The translations under genes and the position numbers were made by a program. Below the pieces are notes generated by a model. That model saw only the letters and a list, made by a program, of their open reading frames with translations. It did no database searches and was not told the DNA's origin. Source: Blautia sp. (GTDB lineage Bacteria > Bacillota > Clostridia > Lachnospirales > Lachnospiraceae). Taken from it: DNA of 9,596 nt. The stretch is taken from contig JAFWDX010000257.1 in assembly GCA_017515945.1 (NCBI GenBank), positions 1 to 9,596 on the forward strand, written 5' to 3'. This document shows, one piece after another, positions 6,431 through 9,596 of the stretch (position 1 is the first letter of the stretch; every line of letters starts with the position of its first letter).

Positions 6431-7999
6431 ATGAATTACAAAGATATTTTCTTCAGGCTTCAGAATGGCAACGACGTGCGCGGCATCGCGGTGGATACAC
6501 CGGATGCGCCGCAGACCCTGACGGGCGGGATCGCAGCCTGTATCTGCGCCGCTTTCGCTCAGGTGCTCGCAGAACAGCTGGGCAAGGATAAAAAAGATCT
6601 GCGGATCGGGATCGGCCATGACAGCCGTGTTTCCGCGGAGGAGATCCAGCGCGGTTGCTGCCAGGGCTTTACGGGCACGCAGGTATATCTGTGCGGACTG
6701 GCATCCACGCCATCCATGTTCCAGTCCACCGTTTATGAGGAGAGCGGCTTTGACGCGTCCGTTATGATCACGGCCAGCCATCTGCCCTTTAACAGAAACG
6801 GCCTGAAGTTTTTTACCCGGGAAGGCGGTCTGGAGAAGGCCGTGCTCACAAAAGTGCTGGAAAAGGCAGCCCTGATCGCCGGAGAGGTGGGACTCACGGA
6901 TGCGTGCACGCTTCCTGAAGGTGCTTTCGCGGATGCCGGGGAAAAGATGGAGCAGGATTTTGACCTGGTGTCCGTCTATTGTGCCCACATGCGCGACTAT
7001 GTCTGCGCACAGGTGCAGGCGGCAGACTACGCACATCCCCTGGCGGGTCTTCATATCGTCCTGGATGCGGGAAACGGTGCGGCCGGCTTTTTTGCCCCTG
7101 GTATCCTGGAGCCCCTCGGCGCGGATGTGAGCGGGAGCGTTTTCCTGGATCCGGACGGCACATTCCCCAATCATGTGCCTAATCCCGAGAATGCGGCTGC
7201 CATGGATGCCATTCGCAAAGCGACGCTCGAGGCGGGTGCAGACCTGGGTGTGATCTTTGACTGCGACGGCGACAGAGGCGCCGTAGTGCTGGGAGACGGC
7301 CGGGAGGTCAACCGCAACCGGCTGATCGCATTGCTGGCAAGGATCGTTTCCATGACTAGTCCCGGTTCCACCATTGTCACAGACTCCGTTACCAGCGATG
7401 AGCTGGCGGATTTCCTGGAAAACCGGCTGGGAATGAAGCATCTGCGCTTTAAACGCGGTTACAAGAATGTCATCAACAAGGGAATCGAGCTCAATGCCGC
7501 CGGCGAGACCTGTGAGCTTGCGATCGAGACCTCGGGGCACGGTGCCTTCAAGGACAACTATTTCTCCGATGACGGCGCGTATATCAGCATCAAGATCATT
7601 TGCCAGCTCGCCAGGATGCGGCAGCAGGGTCAGGAACTGGAGTCTCTGCTGGAGGGCTTTGAGGAGCCCGGCGATGAGATGGAGCTGCGCTTTAAGATCC
7701 TGGATCCGCAGCCGGGCCAGGAGCAGAGCGATTTCAAAGCATATGGTGCCCGGGTGGTAGAGGATTTTGCCGCTTTTGTGAAGGAACAGGACGGTATGAC
7801 CATTGTCACGCCCAATTATGAAGGGGTGCGTGCCGGAGTTGAAACAAAAGATGGAAAAGGATGGATTTTGGTCCGACAGTCCTTGCATGATCCGGAGATT
7901 CCTGTTAATATAGAATCGAAGCAAAAGGGCGGTACGACTGCGATCCTCGCCATGGTGGAGCCTTTCTTCGCACGCTATGACAGACTCCGCAGAAAGTGA
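6431..7999 (+). CDS. Phosphoglucomutase/phosphomannomutase family protein
   Basis: This is a 522-residue alpha-D-phosphohexomutase that interconverts hexose 6- and 1-phosphates in the cytoplasm through a phosphoserine. Visible motifs in order: TASHLPFNRNGLKFF with the catalytic Ser at about 116, metal loop DCDGDRG (277-283), sugar-binding loop ETSGHGAFKDNYFSDDG (from 366), and phosphate loop RQSLHDP (482-488). The last differs from the usual RxSGTEP; the SLHDP form belongs to a recognised subgroup of the superfamily. Placed behind glgCD, it most plausibly supplies glucose-1-phosphate from glucose-6-phosphate, but phosphomannomutase activity cannot be excluded. The start at 6431 is chosen because AGGAAAGG lies six bases before it. 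An upstream GTG in frame lies inside a palindrome, and the ATG at 6425 abuts the ribosome site. It is probably cotranscribed with glgD across a 57-bp spacer. Confidence 0.92.
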   Translation: MNYKDIFFRLQNGNDVRGIAVDTPDAPQTLTGGIAACICAAFAQVLAEQLGKDKKDLRIGIGHDSRVSAEEIQRGCCQGFTGTQVYLCGLASTPSMFQSTVYEESGFDASVMITASHLPFNRNGLKFFTREGGLEKAVLTKVLEKAALIAGEVGLTDACTLPEGAFADAGEKMEQDFDLVSVYCAHMRDYVCAQVQAADYAHPLAGLHIVLDAGNGAAGFFAPGILEPLGADVSGSVFLDPDGTFPNHVPNPENAAAMDAIRKATLEAGADLGVIFDCDGDRGAVVLGDGREVNRNRLIALLARIVSMTSPGSTIVTDSVTSDELADFLENRLGMKHLRFKRGYKNVINKGIELNAAGETCELAIETSGHGAFKDNYFSDDGAYISIKIICQLARMRQQGQELESLLEGFEEPGDEMELRFKILDPQPGQEQSDFKAYGARVVEDFAAFVKEQDGMTIVTPNYEGVRAGVETKDGKGWILVRQSLHDPEIPVNIESKQKGGTTAILAMVEPFFARYDRLRRK

Positions 8000-8063
8000 G
8001 CTCCGGTTTTGCCATTGCCCGTTTATACCGTCGGGAATTGTGATACGCACAGTTGAACTGTTC

Positions 8064-8122
8064 TCTCCGGTATGTGCAGAGGTTCTGACTGCGTGGTATT
8101 CCGCGTATTGAGATCCTCTGGT
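8064..8122 (+). repeat. Repeat B copy 2 (diverged hairpin)
   Basis: It shares the CGGTATGTGCAGAGG...TCT start and the ATCCTCTGGTA end of repeat B. The central stem is shorter, TGCGTGG/CCGCGTA around TATT, with wobble pairs. CAGAGG pairs with CCTCTG outside it. It lies directly upstream of copy 3 in the gap between the mutase and aldolase genes. Confidence 0.55.
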
Positions 8123-8136
8123 ATATCTCACTGTTT

Positions 8137-8246
8137 TATACTCGCGCGACCAAATACACGGAAAATGTATCTGGATTTCCGCGCAGTATATGCAGAGGCT
8201 CTCAATACGTGGAATCAAAGATTTCCACGTATCAGGACCTTCCAGT
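8137..8246 (+). repeat. Repeat B copy 3 (uninterrupted)
   Basis: This is the continuous version of the repeat broken by the element at 3257-3423. Order: TATACTCGCGCGA, CAAATACACGGAAAATG, GCGCAGTATATGCAGAGG, then a hairpin with a perfect 10-bp stem (ATACGTGGAA at 8205-8214, TTCCACGTAT at 8223-8232). It fills the region before the aldolase ribosome site. TATACT at 8137-8142 resembles a -10 box, but no matching -35 is seen. The 8000-8272 gap otherwise holds no gene, and no convincing terminator for the mutase gene. Confidence 0.7.
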
Positions 8247-8272
8247 ATAAATAAGAAAAGGAGATGTTTGCC

Positions 8273-9211
8273 ATGCCATTAGTAACCACTACCGAGATGT
8301 TCAAAAAAGCTTATGCCGGCGGCTATGCCATCGGTGCGTTCAACGTCAACAACATGGAGATCGTTCAGGGTATCACCGAGGCTGCTCAGGAGCTCAAGAG
8401 CCCTGTCATCCTGCAGGCTTCCGCCGGTGCCCGCAAGTTTGCGAAACCCGCTTACCTGATGAAACTCGTTGAAGCCGCTGTCATCGACTGCCCGGACATC
8501 CCGATCGCCATGCATCTGGATCACGGCGCAGACTTCGAGATCTGCAAATCCTGCATCGACAATGGCTTTACCTCTGTCATGATCGACGCTTCCAGCAAGC
8601 CCTTCGAAGAGAACATCGCAATCACCAGCAAGGTCGTTGAGTATGCACATGCTCATGGCGTAGTCGTTGAGGCCGAGCTGGGCAGCCTTGCCGGCATCGA
8701 GGATGATGTCAATGTTTCCGCCGAGGATTCTTCCTACACCCGTCCTGAGGAGGTTGAGGAGTTCGTCAGCCGCACAGGTGTTGACTCCCTGGCCATCGCC
8801 ATCGGCACTTCCCATGGCGCATTCAAGTTCAAACCCGGCACAGATCCCAAGCTTCGCTTTGACATCCTCGAGGAGGTTTCCAGACGCCTGCCCGAGTTCC
8901 CGATCGTGCTTCACGGCGCATCCTCCGTTCCGCAGGAGTATGTAAAGATCATCAACGCCAACGGCGGCGCTCTTGTCGACGCTCTCGGCGTTCCGGAAGA
9001 CCAGCTTCGTCAGGCAGCCCGTCTGGCCGTCTGCAAGATCAACATCGACTCTGACCTCCGCCTTGGCTTCACCGCCGGTATCCGTCAGACCCTCGTTGCG
9101 AAACCTGAGCTCTTCGATCCCAGAGGCTACCTTACCGTCGCTCGTCAGAACGTCAAGGATGTTGTCACACACAAGATCAAAGACGTCCTCGGCTCCGAAG
9201 GCAAAGCCTGA
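8273..9211 (+). CDS. fba: Class II fructose-1,6-bisphosphate aldolase
   Basis: The enzyme cleaves fructose-1,6-bisphosphate to glyceraldehyde-3-phosphate and dihydroxyacetone phosphate in glycolysis, or the reverse, in the cytoplasm with a zinc ion. The 312-residue protein has the class II signatures: HLDHGADFE (81-89, catalytic Asp83 and zinc His84), VEAELGSLAG (132-141, zinc-region Glu), GTSHGAFKFKPG (178-189, His181), VLHGASSVP (212-220, His214) and NIDSDLR (257-263). Length and motifs fit the shorter class IIB-type aldolases of Firmicutes. The ATG at 8273 is preferred to one at 8264 because AAGGAG lies nine bases before the former and abuts the latter. Codon choice is strongly biased (CGT, CTC, ATC, AAC) compared with the upstream genes, consistent with high expression. 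A 273-bp repeat-filled gap separates it from the mutase gene, and a strong terminator follows, so it is probably its own transcription unit. Confidence 0.97.
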   Translation: MPLVTTTEMFKKAYAGGYAIGAFNVNNMEIVQGITEAAQELKSPVILQASAGARKFAKPAYLMKLVEAAVIDCPDIPIAMHLDHGADFEICKSCIDNGFTSVMIDASSKPFEENIAITSKVVEYAHAHGVVVEAELGSLAGIEDDVNVSAEDSSYTRPEEVEEFVSRTGVDSLAIAIGTSHGAFKFKPGTDPKLRFDILEEVSRRLPEFPIVLHGASSVPQEYVKIINANGGALVDALGVPEDQLRQAARLAVCKINIDSDLRLGFTAGIRQTLVAKPELFDPRGYLTVARQNVKDVVTHKIKDVLGSEGKA

Positions 9212-9230
9212 TCACAATTTAAACGTATGG

Positions 9231-9267
9231 AAAGGCCCCGGCAGCAGTTGCTGTCCGGGGCTTTTTT
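9231..9267 (+). terminator. Rho-independent terminator after fba
   Basis: GCCCCGG (9235-9241) pairs with CCGGGGC (9255-9261), with further CAGCA/TGCTG pairing inside, followed by six T residues. It begins 20 bases after the aldolase stop codon. Confidence 0.95.
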
Positions 9268-9294
9268 GAGTCACGGGGACAGGTTCCTTGACTC
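9268..9294 (+). repeat. REP-like palindrome with GGGGACAGGTTC core, type 2
   Basis: GAGTCA (9268-9273) and TGACTC (9289-9294) enclose CGGGGACAGGTTCCT, which pairs further (GGGG with TTCC). It starts directly after the T-run of the fba terminator and is followed by ATTTTTG, so it may act as a back-up terminator. The core matches that of 6388-6410 although the arms are unrelated. Confidence 0.6.
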
Positions 9295-9317
9295 ATTTTT
9301 GTGCAGACAGCTCAGGT

Positions 9318-9340
9318 TCATTTAAGGGGGCTTTAAGTGA
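9318..9340 (+). other. Small A/T-rich hairpin
   Basis: TCATTTAAG pairs with CTTTAAGTGA with one G-U pair and one bulge around GGGG. No gene is visible nearby. The following stretch to 9418 is unusually G-rich, and I see no supportable coding region in it. Confidence 0.35.
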
Positions 9341-9418
9341 GTTGGCCTGGGGGATCATGACGGACGGTGGCGGGTGGGAGCAGAGTGCCGGCGGGGGGAT
9401 GGGTGCCCTGACCGGACG

Positions 9419-9596
9419 GGATCCATATGCCTCGCCGCGTGCAAGGCCAAAATGCCGCGAGCCCCTTGCGATGAGGCTCTAAACGTCTGAGCAGTCTCCG
9501 GAAGAGCCGGAGCCAGCTCAGGCGTTAAGAGCCTCAGCCGCCCTGGTCTCGCCTGGTCATTTTGGCTCAATTGCACGCGGCGAGGCATATGGATCC
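9419..9596. repeat. 178-nt long inverted repeat predicting one giant hairpin
   Basis: The outer arms 9419-9444 and 9571-9596 are perfect 26-bp inverted repeats. Inside follow GCCAAAATG/CATTTTGGC (9446-9454 with 9558-9566), GCGAG/CTCGC (9457-9461 with 9548-9552), TGAGGCTCT/AGAGCCTCA (9472-9480 with 9528-9536), an 11-bp stem with one G-U pair (9482-9492 with 9516-9526), and a terminal CTCCGG/CCGGAG stem (9496-9501 with 9507-9512) around AAGAG. Only short internal loops interrupt the stem. It reaches the window edge, so the right arm may continue. It could be a palindromic mobile repeat or a structured RNA; no promoter, target duplication or coding frame decides between these. Confidence 0.75.

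Noticed and set aside
8000..8063. Possible terminator after the hexomutase gene
   Set aside because: Only a weak CCCG/CGGG pairing is visible and there is no T-run.
6410..8218. Long minus-strand open frame opposite the hexomutase gene
   Set aside because: The plus strand has full motif support for a hexomutase. The antisense frame shows no recognisable domain and arises from the GC-rich codon pattern.
8279..9172. Long minus-strand open frame opposite fba
   Set aside because: It is an antisense shadow of a strongly conserved aldolase gene, with no ribosome site or domain.
9288..9588. Short open frames in both directions across the fba downstream region
   Set aside because: They run through REP-like and palindromic sequence, have low-complexity composition and no ribosome site. 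The palindrome explains the open frames.

Overview
The window looks like a chromosomal segment of a moderately high-GC Clostridia bacterium, most likely Lachnospiraceae. The evidence is the paired glgC/glgD arrangement typical of Firmicutes, strong AGGAG-type ribosome binding sites, the class II aldolase sequence, and intergenic spaces filled with short palindromic repeats. The genus cannot be fixed from the sequence alone.

Left part (1-3215, minus strand). An apparent three-gene operon reads leftward: a four-repeat lipoprotein of unknown function (3152-2004), a 513-residue protein with an Xre-type helix-turn-helix at its N-terminus (1966-425), and a tandem ACT-domain protein (392 to beyond the window edge). 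Spacers are 37 and 32 bp. A TATAAT box and a leader palindrome precede the lipoprotein gene.

Central repeat-rich gap (3216-3941). It holds two inverted copies of a 145-167 bp MITE-like element with perfect 15-bp terminal inverted repeats. One copy is inserted, with an apparent 8-bp target duplication, inside another repeat (repeat B). The gap also holds a solo element end and an extended -10 promoter facing the glycogen genes. A shortened relic of the same element forms the junction between the lipoprotein and regulator genes at about 1962-2010.

Right part (3942-9211, plus strand). glgC and glgD (4-bp overlap) encode the catalytic and regulatory-like subunits of ADP-glucose pyrophosphorylase. 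They are followed by a phosphoglucomutase/phosphomannomutase-family enzyme and then, after a repeat-filled gap, class II fructose-bisphosphate aldolase with a strong terminator. The set links glycolytic hexose phosphate to glycogen: mutase (glucose-6-P to glucose-1-P), then GlgC/GlgD (glucose-1-P to ADP-glucose). The aldolase looks like a separately expressed glycolytic gene.

Tail (9268-9596). It contains no convincing gene. It holds a REP-like palindrome, a small hairpin, a G-rich stretch, and a 178-nt inverted repeat with perfect 26-bp arms that predicts one very long hairpin ending at the window edge.

The genes are mostly ordinary. The parts worth a second look are the mobile or structured intergenic repeats and the large terminal hairpin.
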